Origin: an uncultured Prevotella sp.
Lineage (GTDB): Bacteria; Bacteroidota; Bacteroidia; Bacteroidales; Bacteroidaceae
Assembly (NCBI GenBank): GCA_946405145.1
Contig: CAMJGE010000016.1
Coordinates: 1-44,233, forward strand
Direction: 5' to 3'
Length of the DNA: 44,233 nt
Positions 26,686-35,354 of the stretch are shown piece by piece (positions within the stretch are counted from its first letter, which is position 1; each line of letters starts with the position of its first letter). The translations under genes were made by a program, and so were the position numbers. Below the pieces are notes generated by a model. It saw only the letters and a list, made by a program, of their open reading frames with translations. It did no database searches and was not told where the DNA came from.

Positions 26686-27222
26686 ATGGATATAGGAGTC
26701 ATATCGGTAAGATACGCCCGTGCGCTCTTAAAGAGTGCTACTGACGCGAAAATCGAGGATGCTGTTTACGCCGAGATGCAGCAGCTCGCTAAGAGCTTTG
26801 TTGAGGTGCCACAGCTGCGGTTTACGATAGACAATCCGATGCTCTCAAAGGACAAGAAGGAGGCATTGTTGCTGACAGCTGTCGGTAAGAAGGTCTCTGA
26901 GTTGACCAAGGCTTTCATTCAGCTTGTACTGAAAGAAGACCGTGAGAGTGTGATGCAGTTCATCGCCAATTCGTACGTCACGCTTTACCGCCAACAGAAG
27001 AATGTCATCCGAGGACGCCTCATCACCGCTGCCGCCGTATCCGCTGCCACAGAGCAGAAGATGCGCCAGATGGTGGAGAGTAAGACTAATGGAACAGTGG
27101 AGTTCGAGACAGAGGTGAACCCCGATATTATCGGTGGCTTTATCCTGGAGTATGATACTTACCGTATGGACGCCAGTGTCAAGGCTCAGCTTAACTCCAT
27201 TCTCACTCAGTTGAGAAAATGA
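26686..27222 (+). CDS. atpH: ATP synthase F1 subunit delta
   Basis: OSCP-type stalk subunit of 178 aa. The N-terminal six-helix domain begins MDIGVISVRYARALLKSA, and the C-terminal domain includes GRLITAAAVSAATEQKM and the signature NPDIIGGFILEYDTYRMDASVKAQL near the end (in essence PDIIGGFILE and D-x-S-V-K). It caps the alpha3beta3 head. The 51-base gap to atpA contains several TTACATT repeats. Confidence 0.96.
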   Translation: MDIGVISVRYARALLKSATDAKIEDAVYAEMQQLAKSFVEVPQLRFTIDNPMLSKDKKEALLLTAVGKKVSELTKAFIQLVLKEDRESVMQFIANSYVTLYRQQKNVIRGRLITAAAVSAATEQKMRQMVESKTNGTVEFETEVNPDIIGGFILEYDTYRMDASVKAQLNSILTQLRK

Positions 27223-27225
27223 ACG

Positions 27226-27272
27226 AATGTAATTCTTACATTGTTACATTATTAATTTTAAAATTTTACATT
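27226..27272 (+). repeat. AATGTAA/TTACATT repeats between atpH and atpA
   Basis: AATGTAA (27226-27232) and TTACATT (27236-27242) make a perfect 7-bp hairpin with a 3-base loop. Two further direct TTACATT copies are at 27244-27250 and 27266-27272, the last just before the atpA ATG. It may shape translation or RNA processing of the alpha subunit; no such function is shown. Confidence 0.6.
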
Positions 27273-27273
27273 A

Positions 27274-28860
27274 ATGTCAGATAAGATTAAACCAAGCGAA
27301 GTATCCCAGGTCCTGCTCGACCAACTCAAGGGTATCTCCAGCGCAGAAAAGTTCGATGAGGTTGGTACCGTACTGACTGTCAGCGACGGTGTAGCCCGTA
27401 TCTACGGTCTGCGCAACGCAGAGGCCAACGAGTTGTTGGAGTTTGAGAACGGCACGATGGCTATCGTGATGAACTTGGAAGAAGACAACGTAGGTTGTGT
27501 GCTTCTGGGTACCACTTCGGGCATCAAAGAAGGCATGATAGTGAAGCGTACCAAGCGTATAGCTTCTATCCGTGTCAACGATAATATGCTCGGACGTGTC
27601 ATCAACCCACTGGGAGAGGCTATCGACGGCAAGGGAGATATCGATCTGAGCAATGCATTTGAAATGCCGCTTGATCGTAAGGCTCCTGGTGTGATTTACC
27701 GTCAGCCCGTGAAGGAGCCGCTGCAGACAGGTCTGAAGGCCATCGACTCGATGATTCCTATTGGACGTGGACAGCGTGAGCTTATCATTGGTGACCGTCA
27801 GACGGGTAAGACCGCCATTGCTGTGGATACCATCATCAATCAGAAAAGTTTCTTTGAGGCAGGTAAGCCTGTCTATTGTATCTATGTAGCCATCGGTCAG
27901 AAGGCATCTACTGTTGCCGCACTTGTTTCTACGCTGCAGGAGCATGGCGCTATGCCTTATACCATCGTAGTAGCTGCTACAGCTGCTGATCCAGCTGCCA
28001 TGCAGTATTATGCACCGTTCGCAGGTGCTGCTATCGGTGAGTATTTCCGTGATCGTGGTCTGCCAGCATTGGTAGTTTATGACGACCTGTCTAAACAGGC
28101 TGTGGCTTATCGTGAGGTATCACTGATCCTTCGCCGTCCTTCTGGCCGTGAGGCATATCCTGGCGATGTGTTCTATCTCCACTCTCGTCTGTTGGAGCGT
28201 GCAGCTAAGATGAATGAACAGCAGGAGGTTGCTGAGCAGATGAACGATTTGCCTGAGTGCATGAAGGGTCATGTAAAGGGTGGTGGCTCACTTACCGCCC
28301 TCCCTATCATTGAGACACAGGCAGGCGACGTATCTGCTTACATTCCTACGAATGTGATCTCTATTACCGACGGTCAGATCTTCTTGGAGAGCAACCTCTT
28401 CAACCAGGGTTTCCGTCCTGCTATCAACGTAGGTATCTCCGTATCTCGTGTAGGTGGTTCGGCACAGATCAAGTCTATGAAGAAGGTGGCTGGTACACTG
28501 AAGATCGACCAGGCTCAGTATCGTGAGCTTGAGGCCTTCTCGAAGTTCTCAAGTGATATGGATGCTGTGACAGCCATGACACTGGATCGTGGACGTAAGA
28601 ACAACCAGCTGCTGATTCAGCCGCAGTACAGCCCGATGCCTGTAGGTGAGCAGATTGCAATCCTCTATTGTGGTGTACATGGTCTGATGCGTGAAGTGCC
28701 CATCGATAAGGTACGTGAGTGCCAGACATCTTTCCTCGACAAGCTGCGTTCAGCTAATCCCGAAGTCATCGAGACGCTTGCCAGCGGAAAGATTGACGAT
28801 GAGACGACAGCAAAGATCGAGGCTGTGATGGCTGACATCGCAGGAACTTATAAAGCCTGA
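27274..28860 (+). CDS. atpA: ATP synthase F1 subunit alpha
   Basis: Non-catalytic nucleotide-binding subunit (528 aa). The P-loop is GDRQTGKT, followed by Walker [21 protein letters not shown] and the family signature [20 protein letters not shown] in its local form [17 protein letters not shown]. An extra 15-residue stretch around [21 protein letters not shown], after the LLERAAK helix, is longer than in E. coli and typical of Bacteroidales. Terminates 6 bases before atpG. Confidence 0.98.
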   Translation: MSDKIKPSEVSQVLLDQLKGISSAEKFDEVGTVLTVSDGVARIYGLRNAEANELLEFENGTMAIVMNLEEDNVGCVLLGTTSGIKEGMIVKRTKRIASIRVNDNMLGRVINPLGEAIDGKGDIDLSNAFEMPLDRKAPGVIYRQPVKEPLQTGLKAIDSMIPIGRGQRELIIGDRQTGKTAIAVDTIINQKSFFEAGKPVYCIYVAIGQKASTVAALVSTLQEHGAMPYTIVVAATAADPAAMQYYAPFAGAAIGEYFRDRGLPALVVYDDLSKQAVAYREVSLILRRPSGREAYPGDVFYLHSRLLERAAKMNEQQEVAEQMNDLPECMKGHVKGGGSLTALPIIETQAGDVSAYIPTNVISITDGQIFLESNLFNQGFRPAINVGISVSRVGGSAQIKSMKKVAGTLKIDQAQYRELEAFSKFSSDMDAVTAMTLDRGRKNNQLLIQPQYSPMPVGEQIAILYCGVHGLMREVPIDKVRECQTSFLDKLRSANPEVIETLASGKIDDETTAKIEAVMADIAGTYKA

Positions 28861-28866
28861 TAGCCT

Positions 28867-29838
28867 ATGCCCAGCCTGAAAGAAATTAAAGGCCGCATAG
28901 CCTCAGTCAACTCCACGCGAAAGATCACGTCGGCGATGAAGATGGTGGCCTCCAGTAAACTGCATCACGCACAGGTAGCTATTCAGAATATGCTGCCTTA
29001 CGAGACTATGCTGGAGCACATTCTCAAGTCATTCCTCGCAGCCGAGGCAGAGGCACACACCGTCTTCGACCAACAGCGCCCCATCAAGCGCGTTGCACTC
29101 GTCGTATTCACGTCCAACTCCTCGCTTTGTGGTGGTTTCAATGCCAACACCATCAAGATGATGATGCATGCCGTTGATAAATACGCAGAAGAGATAGGAC
29201 GCGAAAACGTAGAGATCTATCCCATTGGTCGTAAGGTCTATGAGAAGGCAAAGAAACTGGGACTCAACATTCAAGGTGAGTTCTCTGCCTTAGCCGACAA
29301 GCCAAATGCCCAAAGATGTATAGAGATCGCTATGGAGTTGGGAGGGAAGTTTTATGATGGTGAGATCGACAAGGTAGAGCTCATCTACCATCACTTCAAG
29401 AGCGCAGGCTCTCAGATTCTCACGCGTAAGACCTTCCTGCCTATCGACCTCGAGACAGAACTCAATGCAGATCACGAACGCGACCTGACAAGTGTCATTG
29501 CCACGAAGGAGTCGCAGGAGTATCTCAAGAAGCGCGGTGAGCGTCAGTCTGAGCAGAAGGAAAGTAATGTTAAGCCCCTCAACGATAACTTCATCGTGGA
29601 GCCTGACATGAACACAGTGCTCTCTGAACTTCTTCCGAAGTATGCTCACCTGTTGTTCTACACAGCTCTGCTCGACAGTAATGCCTCAGAGCATGCTGCC
29701 CGAATGGTTGCCATGCAGACAGCCACCGACAATGCCGATGAGCTGTTGCGTGAACTCAGCTTGCAGTACAATAAGGGGCGCCAGCAGGCTATCACCAGTG
29801 AGCTGCTTGATATTGTCGGCGGTTCTGTTAACAACTGA
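28867..29838 (+). CDS. atpG: ATP synthase F1 subunit gamma
   Basis: Central rotor shaft (323 aa). The N-terminal helix PSLKEIKGRIASVNSTRKIT and the C-terminal helix with ASEHAARMVAMQTATDNADE are the conserved coiled coil. The protein is about 35 residues longer than E. coli gamma; the extra, highly charged stretch lies at about residues 199-240 (HERDLTSVIATKESQEYLKK and the following Lys/Glu/Gln-rich part). Last gene of the operon, followed by a strong terminator. Confidence 0.97.
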   Translation: MPSLKEIKGRIASVNSTRKITSAMKMVASSKLHHAQVAIQNMLPYETMLEHILKSFLAAEAEAHTVFDQQRPIKRVALVVFTSNSSLCGGFNANTIKMMMHAVDKYAEEIGRENVEIYPIGRKVYEKAKKLGLNIQGEFSALADKPNAQRCIEIAMELGGKFYDGEIDKVELIYHHFKSAGSQILTRKTFLPIDLETELNADHERDLTSVIATKESQEYLKKRGERQSEQKESNVKPLNDNFIVEPDMNTVLSELLPKYAHLLFYTALLDSNASEHAARMVAMQTATDNADELLRELSLQYNKGRQQAITSELLDIVGGSVNN

Positions 29839-29862
29839 TGCCTCGCAAAAGCATTCTGTAAG

Positions 29863-29898
29863 AAAAAAGCCCGAACGTTTGGTAGTTCGGGCTTTTTT
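29863..29898 (+). terminator. Rho-independent terminator of the ATP synthase operon
   Basis: A perfect 14-bp stem (29863-29876 with 29885-29898) with core GCCCGAAC/GTTCGGGC, an 8-base loop, and A- and T-runs at the base. The -33 TTTG of the next promoter lies in the loop. Confidence 0.95.
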
Positions 29899-29909
29899 GT
29901 TTACCTTTG
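29878..29909 (+). promoter_or_regulatory. Promoter of the DUF2027-nadE pair, nested in the terminator
   Basis: TTTG (29878-29881), 20 bases, TACCTTTG (29902-29909). The -33 element is in the loop and right arm side of the atp terminator. The ATG at 29934 follows at 24 bases. Confidence 0.75.
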
Positions 29910-29933
29910 TCGCCAGTTTCTAAATCAAAATCT

Positions 29934-30638
29934 ATGAAGATAGGAGACAAAGTAAGGTTTTTAAGCGAAGTCGGCGGCGGAATAGTTGCCGGGTTCCAAG
30001 GAAAGAATATCGTACTCGTTGAAGACGAAGATGGTTTTCAGGTGCCTATGCGTATCACGGAAGTTGTGGTTGTTGGCGACGAGAATTATGATACCCGTCA
30101 TGTGGTAGAGGCTAAGGCCACCTCTGTGAAAGCAGCTTTGGCAGCCAATGAAGAAGAGGAGGAGTCGGAACCTGCCGATAAGCCTATCACCTTCAAGGCA
30201 AAACCCGAAGAGCGCCAAGGTGGTGACAAACTGAGTGTCTTTTTGGCTTTTGTTCCGATGAATGTGAAAGAACTCATGCAGACACGTTTCGAGACCTATC
30301 TAGTGAACGACTCGAATTACTATCTGCGTTACACCTATCTGACAGCTGAAGGCACCGCCTGGCAGATACGCGCAGAAGGTGAGATAGAGCCAAATACAAA
30401 AGAATTTATCGAGGAGTTCGGACGTGAAGACCTTAATGAGTTTGAGCATTGCTGTATCCAGTTTCTGGCTTATAAGCGCGACAAGCACTTCCTGTTGAAG
30501 CCACCTGTTAATGCTGATGTTCGCATGGATCCCGTGAAGTTTTACAAGCTTCATGCTTTCCGTGAGAACCCCTTCTTTGAGCAGCCTTCACTCATTTACA
30601 CACTGATTGAAAATGATATCCAAAAAGTAAAGTTATGA
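29934..30638 (+). CDS. DUF2027-family protein without an Smr domain
   Basis: 234 aa. The N-terminal residues KIGDKVRFLSEVGGGIVAGF are the beta-barrel opening typical of DUF2027, a Bacteroidetes family. A Glu-rich linker (about 72-82, ANEEEEESEPADKP) joins it to a beta-rich second half. In other species this family often continues into an Smr nuclease-like domain; here the protein stops before one. The frame is open from 29907, but ATG 29934 fits both the promoter and the family start. It overlaps nadE by 4 bases (ATGA). Confidence 0.78.
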   Translation: MKIGDKVRFLSEVGGGIVAGFQGKNIVLVEDEDGFQVPMRITEVVVVGDENYDTRHVVEAKATSVKAALAANEEEEESEPADKPITFKAKPEERQGGDKLSVFLAFVPMNVKELMQTRFETYLVNDSNYYLRYTYLTAEGTAWQIRAEGEIEPNTKEFIEEFGREDLNEFEHCCIQFLAYKRDKHFLLKPPVNADVRMDPVKFYKLHAFRENPFFEQPSLIYTLIENDIQKVKL

Positions 30639-32545
30639 AATATGGATTTGTGAAAGTGGCAGCTGCCGTTCCCGCTGTGAAGGTAGCTGATGTGGATTAC
30701 AACATCCAGCAGATAGAAAGTATTATCGCCCAGGCCGAAGGTCGTGGCGTAGAGGTGATCGTGTTCCCTGAACTCTGTATCACGGGTTATACCTGTCAGG
30801 ATCTCTATAAAGAGCAGCTGTTACTTGACCGTGCTGAGAGTGGTGTTATCACACTGCTCGATTTTACACGTAAACTCGATATTATCTCTATTGTCGGCTT
30901 ACCTGTGGTGATCAATGGTCTGTTGTACAACTGTGCAGCCGTGATTCAAGGAGGACAGCTGTTAGGTCTTGTGCCGAAGACCTATCTGCCCAATTATGCC
31001 GAGTTTTATGAGAAGCGTTGGTTTGCATCAGCTCAGGATATGAACCCCATCACCTGCATTTATGCTGGTAATACAGTTTCTGTCAGTGCAGAACCCCAGG
31101 TCTTTGTCACTTCTGATGGCATGAAGTTTGGTGTGGAGATCTGCGAGGATGTGTGGGCACCAATTCCGCCCAGCAACAATCTGGCGCTCTCTGGTGCCGA
31201 TATCATCTTCAATCTCTCTGCCAGCAATGAGCTCATCGGCAAGCATGCCTATCTCAAGTCCCTGTTAGCTCAGCAGAGTGCCCGTACCATTAGCGGATAT
31301 GTCTATGCCAGCAGTGGTTTTGGTGAATCCACGCAGGATGTGGTCTATGGTGGCAATGCGATGATCTTCGAGAACGGAAAAATGTTGGTTGAAGGTGATC
31401 GCTTCAGCTTCTCGCCACAGATCCAGCAGTGCCAGATCGATATCGAAAAACTGCGTGTGGAGCGCCGTCAGAACACTACGTTTATTAATGCCCAGCGTCA
31501 TTCACATGCTGTGGAGGTTACCTGTAAACCAGTACAACCGCACGACTTTGAACTGCAGCGTACTATTGACCCCCATCCGTTTATTCCGAAAAACGAGGAT
31601 ATGCAGTCAGCCTGTGAGGAGATCCTCAATATTCAGGTGGCAGGTCTCGCCAAGCGCCTCTATCATATCAATGCCCAAAAAGCGGTTTTAGGCATCAGTG
31701 GTGGTCTCGATTCCACCTTGGCTCTGCTTGTAACCGTCAAAGCCTTCGATAAGCTTGATCTAAATCGTAAGGGTATCATCGGTATCACGATGCCAGGTTT
31801 TGGCACCACCGATCGAACACATAACAATGCCGTCAAGCTGATGCAGACCTTGGGTGTCACCATCCGTGAGATCAGTATCGCCAAGGCTGTCACCCAGCAT
31901 TTCAAGGATATCGAACATGATATAGAGGTTCATGATATCACCTACGAGAATTCGCAGGCACGTGAGCGCACGCAGATTCTGATGGATGTTGCCAACAAAG
32001 AGAATGCCATAGTCGTCGGTACTGGCGATCTCTCGGAACTGGCATTAGGATGGGCCACCTATAATGGAGATCATATGTCGATGTATGGTGTCAATGTCGG
32101 CGTGCCCAAGACCCTCATCCGTTATCTCGTCACCTATGTGTCGTCCGAGATGGCTACCGAGACGCTGCTCGACATTGTGGATACACCTATCTCTCCGGAA
32201 CTTATTCCTGCCGATGAACAGGGTAATATCCAGCAGAAGACCGAAGATCTGGTAGGACCCTATGAGCTTCACGACTTTTTCATCTATTACTTCCTGCGCT
32301 ATGGTTTCAGTCCGAAGAAGATTTTCATGATGGCTCAGAAGGCATTTGCCAATACCTACGATGATGCCACTATCAAGAAGTGGCTTACCACGTTCTGTCG
32401 CCGTTTCTTCAACCAGCAGTTCAAACGCAGTTGTCTGCCTGATGGTCCGAAGGTGGGAAGTGTGAGCCTGTCACCTCGTGGCGACTGGCGCATGCCGAGC
32501 GATGCTTCGAATGCCTTGTGGCTGAAAGAATGCGAGAGCTTGTAA
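30635..32545 (+). CDS. nadE: Glutamine-dependent NAD+ synthetase
   Basis: Makes NAD+ from nicotinic acid adenine dinucleotide, ATP and glutamine. The N-terminal nitrilase-type glutaminase domain (about 1-290) has catalytic Glu46 in VFPELCITGY, Lys in LVPKTYLPNY, and Cys170 in GVEICEDVW. The C-terminal synthetase domain (about 330-636) has the PP-loop SGGLDST (355-361) and GTGDLSELALGWATYNGDH. 636 aa is normal for the two-domain form. Translationally coupled to the preceding gene. Supplies the NAD that the Rnf complex reduces. Confidence 0.96.
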   Translation: MKYGFVKVAAAVPAVKVADVDYNIQQIESIIAQAEGRGVEVIVFPELCITGYTCQDLYKEQLLLDRAESGVITLLDFTRKLDIISIVGLPVVINGLLYNCAAVIQGGQLLGLVPKTYLPNYAEFYEKRWFASAQDMNPITCIYAGNTVSVSAEPQVFVTSDGMKFGVEICEDVWAPIPPSNNLALSGADIIFNLSASNELIGKHAYLKSLLAQQSARTISGYVYASSGFGESTQDVVYGGNAMIFENGKMLVEGDRFSFSPQIQQCQIDIEKLRVERRQNTTFINAQRHSHAVEVTCKPVQPHDFELQRTIDPHPFIPKNEDMQSACEEILNIQVAGLAKRLYHINAQKAVLGISGGLDSTLALLVTVKAFDKLDLNRKGIIGITMPGFGTTDRTHNNAVKLMQTLGVTIREISIAKAVTQHFKDIEHDIEVHDITYENSQARERTQILMDVANKENAIVVGTGDLSELALGWATYNGDHMSMYGVNVGVPKTLIRYLVTYVSSEMATETLLDIVDTPISPELIPADEQGNIQQKTEDLVGPYELHDFFIYYFLRYGFSPKKIFMMAQKAFANTYDDATIKKWLTTFCRRFFNQQFKRSCLPDGPKVGSVSLSPRGDWRMPSDASNALWLKECESL

Positions 32546-32581
32546 AGGTAAAAAGGTAAAAAAAGTAAAAAGGGTAAAAAG
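32543..32581. repeat. GTAAAAAG-type repeats after nadE
   Basis: Four or five units of about 8-9 bases, (G)GTAAAAA, start at the nadE stop TAA. On the minus strand they provide the T-rich tail of the clpC terminator. Confidence 0.75.
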
Positions 32582-32582
32582 A

Positions 32583-32609
32583 AATGAGTTAGCTAAACGC
32601 TAACTCATT
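32583..32609 (-). terminator. Terminator between nadE and clpC
   Basis: AATGAGTTAGC (32583-32593) pairs perfectly with 32599-32609 around a 5-base loop. On the minus strand the stem is followed by TTTCTTTTTA-like sequence, so it best terminates clpC, whose last codons and stop lie in the stem. In the plus direction the tail is ATCTTTT, a weaker signal for nadE. Confidence 0.75.
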
Positions 32610-35120
32610 ATCTTTTAAGGTGATGTGGATGACGGAGCCTAGCGGCAGGTCACCATTCACGATGATGTCACTGATACCATCCTCGATATAGTTCTGGATG
32701 GCGCGTTTCAGCGGTCTTGCACCAAACTGCACATCATATCCTTTCGTTGCCACAAACTCCTTGGCATCTTCCGCCAGATTAATTTTATAGCCGATCTGCT
32801 CGATGCGCTTATAGAGACTCTTTAGTTCTATATCAATAATCTTCTTGATAGCCTCCAGATCGAGCTGGTCGAAGGTTATAATTTCATCCAGACGGTTCAG
32901 GAACTCTGGCGAGAACTGCTTCGACAGCGCCTTCTGCACAATATTTCTTGCATGCTCCTTATCCTGTTCATTCAGCATCAGACCCGTACTACCCACAGTG
33001 TTGAATCCCACGCCGCGCCCAAAGTCCTTCAGTTGGCGGGTTCCGGCATTCGAGGTCATGATAATCACCGTATTTCTGAAGTCCACGAAACGTCCGTTAC
33101 CATCCGTCAGACGTCCCTCGTCGAGTACCTGCAGCAGCAGGTTGAACACGTTACCATGCGCCTTTTCAATCTCGTCGAGAAGAACGATCGAGTAGGGGTG
33201 ACGGCGCACACGCTCTGTCAGCTGTCCACCTTCCTCATAGCCCACGTATCCCGGAGGCGCACCTATCAGCCTTGAGGTGTTGAAGCTCTCTGTATATTCA
33301 CTCATGTCGATACGGATGAGTGCGTCAGAACTGCCAAACATAAACTCTGCCAGTTTCTTGGCGAGGTAAGTCTTACCCACACCCGTGGGTCCGAGGAACA
33401 TAAACACGCCAATGGGGTGGTTGGGATCCTTCAGGCCCACACGGTTTCTCTGGATGGCTTTCACCATCTTGTCGATAGCCTTATCCTGGGCAATCACCGC
33501 GCTCTTCAGATCTTGCGCCATACCCTTCAGTCGGATACCTTCCTGTTCGGCAATCCTTTGAGCAGGCACACCAGTCATCATCGACACCACTTCAGCCACC
33601 TGTTCGGCATCCACCGTCTGACGCTCCTCGTCTTCACCTTTTCTCCAGCGTTCGTTCATCTCCTTCAACTCCGTCTCCAGCTGAGTCTGTCTGTCACGAT
33701 AGCCTGCAGCCAGTTCAAAGTTCTGATTCTTCACCGCCAACTGCTTCTTTTCTTTCACGCTGGCAATCTCTTTCTCCTTTTCGGCAATCTCTGGAGACAC
33801 CTGCGAATTTGAAAGATGTACGCGTGAGCCTGTCTCGTCGAGTGCATCGATGGCCTTATCCGGCATAAAGCGGTCTGTCACATATCGGGCTGTCAATTTG
33901 ACACATGCCGCCAGCGCATCGTCAGTATAGGTTACGTGGTGATGATGCTCATAACGGTCTTTGATGTTCTTCAGAATCTGCAGCGTCTCCTCGTTGGTTG
34001 TCGGCTCCACCTGTACCTTCTGGAATCTGCGCTCCAGAGCACCGTCTTTCTCAATAGAGTTGCGGTACTCGTCGAGCGTAGTGGCACCGATACACTGTAT
34101 AGTACCCCTTGCCAATGCAGGTTTCATAATGTTGGCGGCATCCATCGTGCCAGGTGTTGAGCCAGCACCGATAATCGTGTGAATTTCGTCGATAAACACA
34201 ATCACGTCGGGGTTGGCCTCCAGCTCCTTCATCAGCACTTTCAGGCGCTCTTCAAACTGTCCGCGATACTTTGTGCCAGCCACAACCCCCGTCATGTCGA
34301 GGGTATAGATACGCTTGCCGAAGAGCATCGGACTGGTGTGGTGATTGGCAATCAGCTGTGCCAGACCTTCCACGATGGCACTCTTACCCACACCGGGTTC
34401 ACCTATTAATATGGGGTTATTCTTTTTTCTGCGACCCAGGATCTCGATGATGCGCTGAATCTCCTTCTCACGCCCCACACACGGATCGAGCTTTCCTTCA
34501 GCTGCAGCAGCTGTCAGGTCAGTGCCGAAGGTATCTAATACAGGGGTTTTCGAAGCAGGCTTTTTCTGGGCAGTTGTCGTGTTCGATGGCGACGAAGCAG
34601 CAGAGTTACCCGTTGCTGCATTCTCGAAATCGTCCTCGTCCTCATCGGGCAGACCTATACCGTTGGTAATGCCGCTCTCCTTCATAGGTGCATGCAGCAT
34701 GGCCATCACGTCTTCGTAATTCATATTATTCAGTTCTAATACTTGTTTGGCACCGTTGTTCACCGCATCATGCAGAATGGCGAGCAGCAGGTGCTGTTCA
34801 TCTACTTTAGTTGTACGCTGGATACGTGCCTCCAGCACGGCAAGTTTCAGAATATTACTGGCTTTCTCGTTCAGCACGAGATCTGTGGTGTGAATAGGTT
34901 CACCGATCTCGTCCTCTCTCACGCGCTGTTCCAGTTCGGTCTTGACAGACTGCAGATTCAGGTTCAGACGGTGAAACAGGTCGATCACTGGTCCATCATT
35001 ACTTCTGAGGATACCCAACAGCAGGTGCTCTGGTCCGACAGAGCGACTGGCCAGTCTTGCGGCTTCTTCACGTGAAAAAGCCAGTATTTCCGATACTTTT
35101 GGCGAAAATTGACTCGTCAT
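32589..35120 (-). CDS. clpC: Clp protease ATP-binding subunit ClpC
   Basis: AAA+ unfoldase of 843 aa that feeds ClpP. Two N-terminal Clp repeats (about 1-145) are followed by a low-complexity linker (about 158-195), AAA domain 1 with Walker A GEPGVGKS (240-247) and Walker [10 protein letters not shown], a middle UVR-like segment (about 455-490, [15 protein letters not shown]) as in ClpC rather than the long M-domain of ClpB, and AAA domain 2 with GPTGVGKT (577-584). The GRGVGF segment after AAA2 sensor regions is the expected ClpP-docking loop. It is divergent from gyrA and has its own promoter. Confidence 0.95.
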   Translation of the reverse strand: MTSQFSPKVSEILAFSREEAARLASRSVGPEHLLLGILRSNDGPVIDLFHRLNLNLQSVKTELEQRVREDEIGEPIHTTDLVLNEKASNILKLAVLEARIQRTTKVDEQHLLLAILHDAVNNGAKQVLELNNMNYEDVMAMLHAPMKESGITNGIGLPDEDEDDFENAATGNSAASSPSNTTTAQKKPASKTPVLDTFGTDLTAAAAEGKLDPCVGREKEIQRIIEILGRRKKNNPILIGEPGVGKSAIVEGLAQLIANHHTSPMLFGKRIYTLDMTGVVAGTKYRGQFEERLKVLMKELEANPDVIVFIDEIHTIIGAGSTPGTMDAANIMKPALARGTIQCIGATTLDEYRNSIEKDGALERRFQKVQVEPTTNEETLQILKNIKDRYEHHHHVTYTDDALAACVKLTARYVTDRFMPDKAIDALDETGSRVHLSNSQVSPEIAEKEKEIASVKEKKQLAVKNQNFELAAGYRDRQTQLETELKEMNERWRKGEDEERQTVDAEQVAEVVSMMTGVPAQRIAEQEGIRLKGMAQDLKSAVIAQDKAIDKMVKAIQRNRVGLKDPNHPIGVFMFLGPTGVGKTYLAKKLAEFMFGSSDALIRIDMSEYTESFNTSRLIGAPPGYVGYEEGGQLTERVRRHPYSIVLLDEIEKAHGNVFNLLLQVLDEGRLTDGNGRFVDFRNTVIIMTSNAGTRQLKDFGRGVGFNTVGSTGLMLNEQDKEHARNIVQKALSKQFSPEFLNRLDEIITFDQLDLEAIKKIIDIELKSLYKRIEQIGYKINLAEDAKEFVATKGYDVQFGARPLKRAIQNYIEDGISDIIVNGDLPLGSVIHITLKDNELAFS

Positions 35121-35148
35121 AAAATACTAATTCCTTTCTTTCACTTTG

Positions 35149-35156
35149 CAAATATA
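35149..35156 (-). promoter_or_regulatory. -7 promoter element of clpC
   Basis: TATATTTG on the minus strand matches TAnnTTTG, 29-36 bases before the clpC ATG at 35120. No heat-shock-type CIRCE repeat is visible in the 234-base divergent region. Confidence 0.65.
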
Positions 35157-35220
35157 CTAATTATTTTGCAAACACCATGCCACTTTTTATAATATATAAC
35201 CGCTAAAATAGTTTAAAAGG

Positions 35221-35252
35221 TTTGCTGATACCGAAAAATTTGCTTACCTTTG
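35221..35252 (+). promoter_or_regulatory. Promoter of gyrA
   Basis: TTTG (35221-35224), 20 bases, TACCTTTG (35245-35252): an exact consensus match. It predicts a leader of about 95 bases, unusually long for this window, containing CGCG-flanked GC-rich sequence (35272-35298) that may fold, and then octanucleotide A-rich repeats. Confidence 0.8.
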
Positions 35253-35305
35253 CACGGTTAAAAACGCGTCAGCGGGCTTAAAAAGTGCCTTAAACGCGAA
35301 ATATT

Positions 35306-35337
35306 GAAAAAGTAAAAGAGTAAAAAAGTAAAAAATA
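35306..35337 (+). repeat. AGTAAAAA repeats in the gyrA leader
   Basis: Three to four units of AGTAAAA(A/G) with an 8-base period lie 18-49 bases before the gyrA ATG. Same unit as at the rnfC-rnfD junction, here without a preceding stop codon, which suggests a leader or slippage role rather than only back-up stops. Confidence 0.75.
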
Positions 35338-35354
35338 CAAGAATTTAAAAATCA

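Noticed and set aside
32589..35120. ClpB instead of ClpC
   Set aside because: The middle segment is short and UVR-like, not the long coiled-coil of ClpB, and a ClpP-docking VGF-like loop is present.
35121..35354. CIRCE heat-shock operator between clpC and gyrA
   Set aside because: No TTAGCACTC-N9-GAGTGCTAA or close variant was found.
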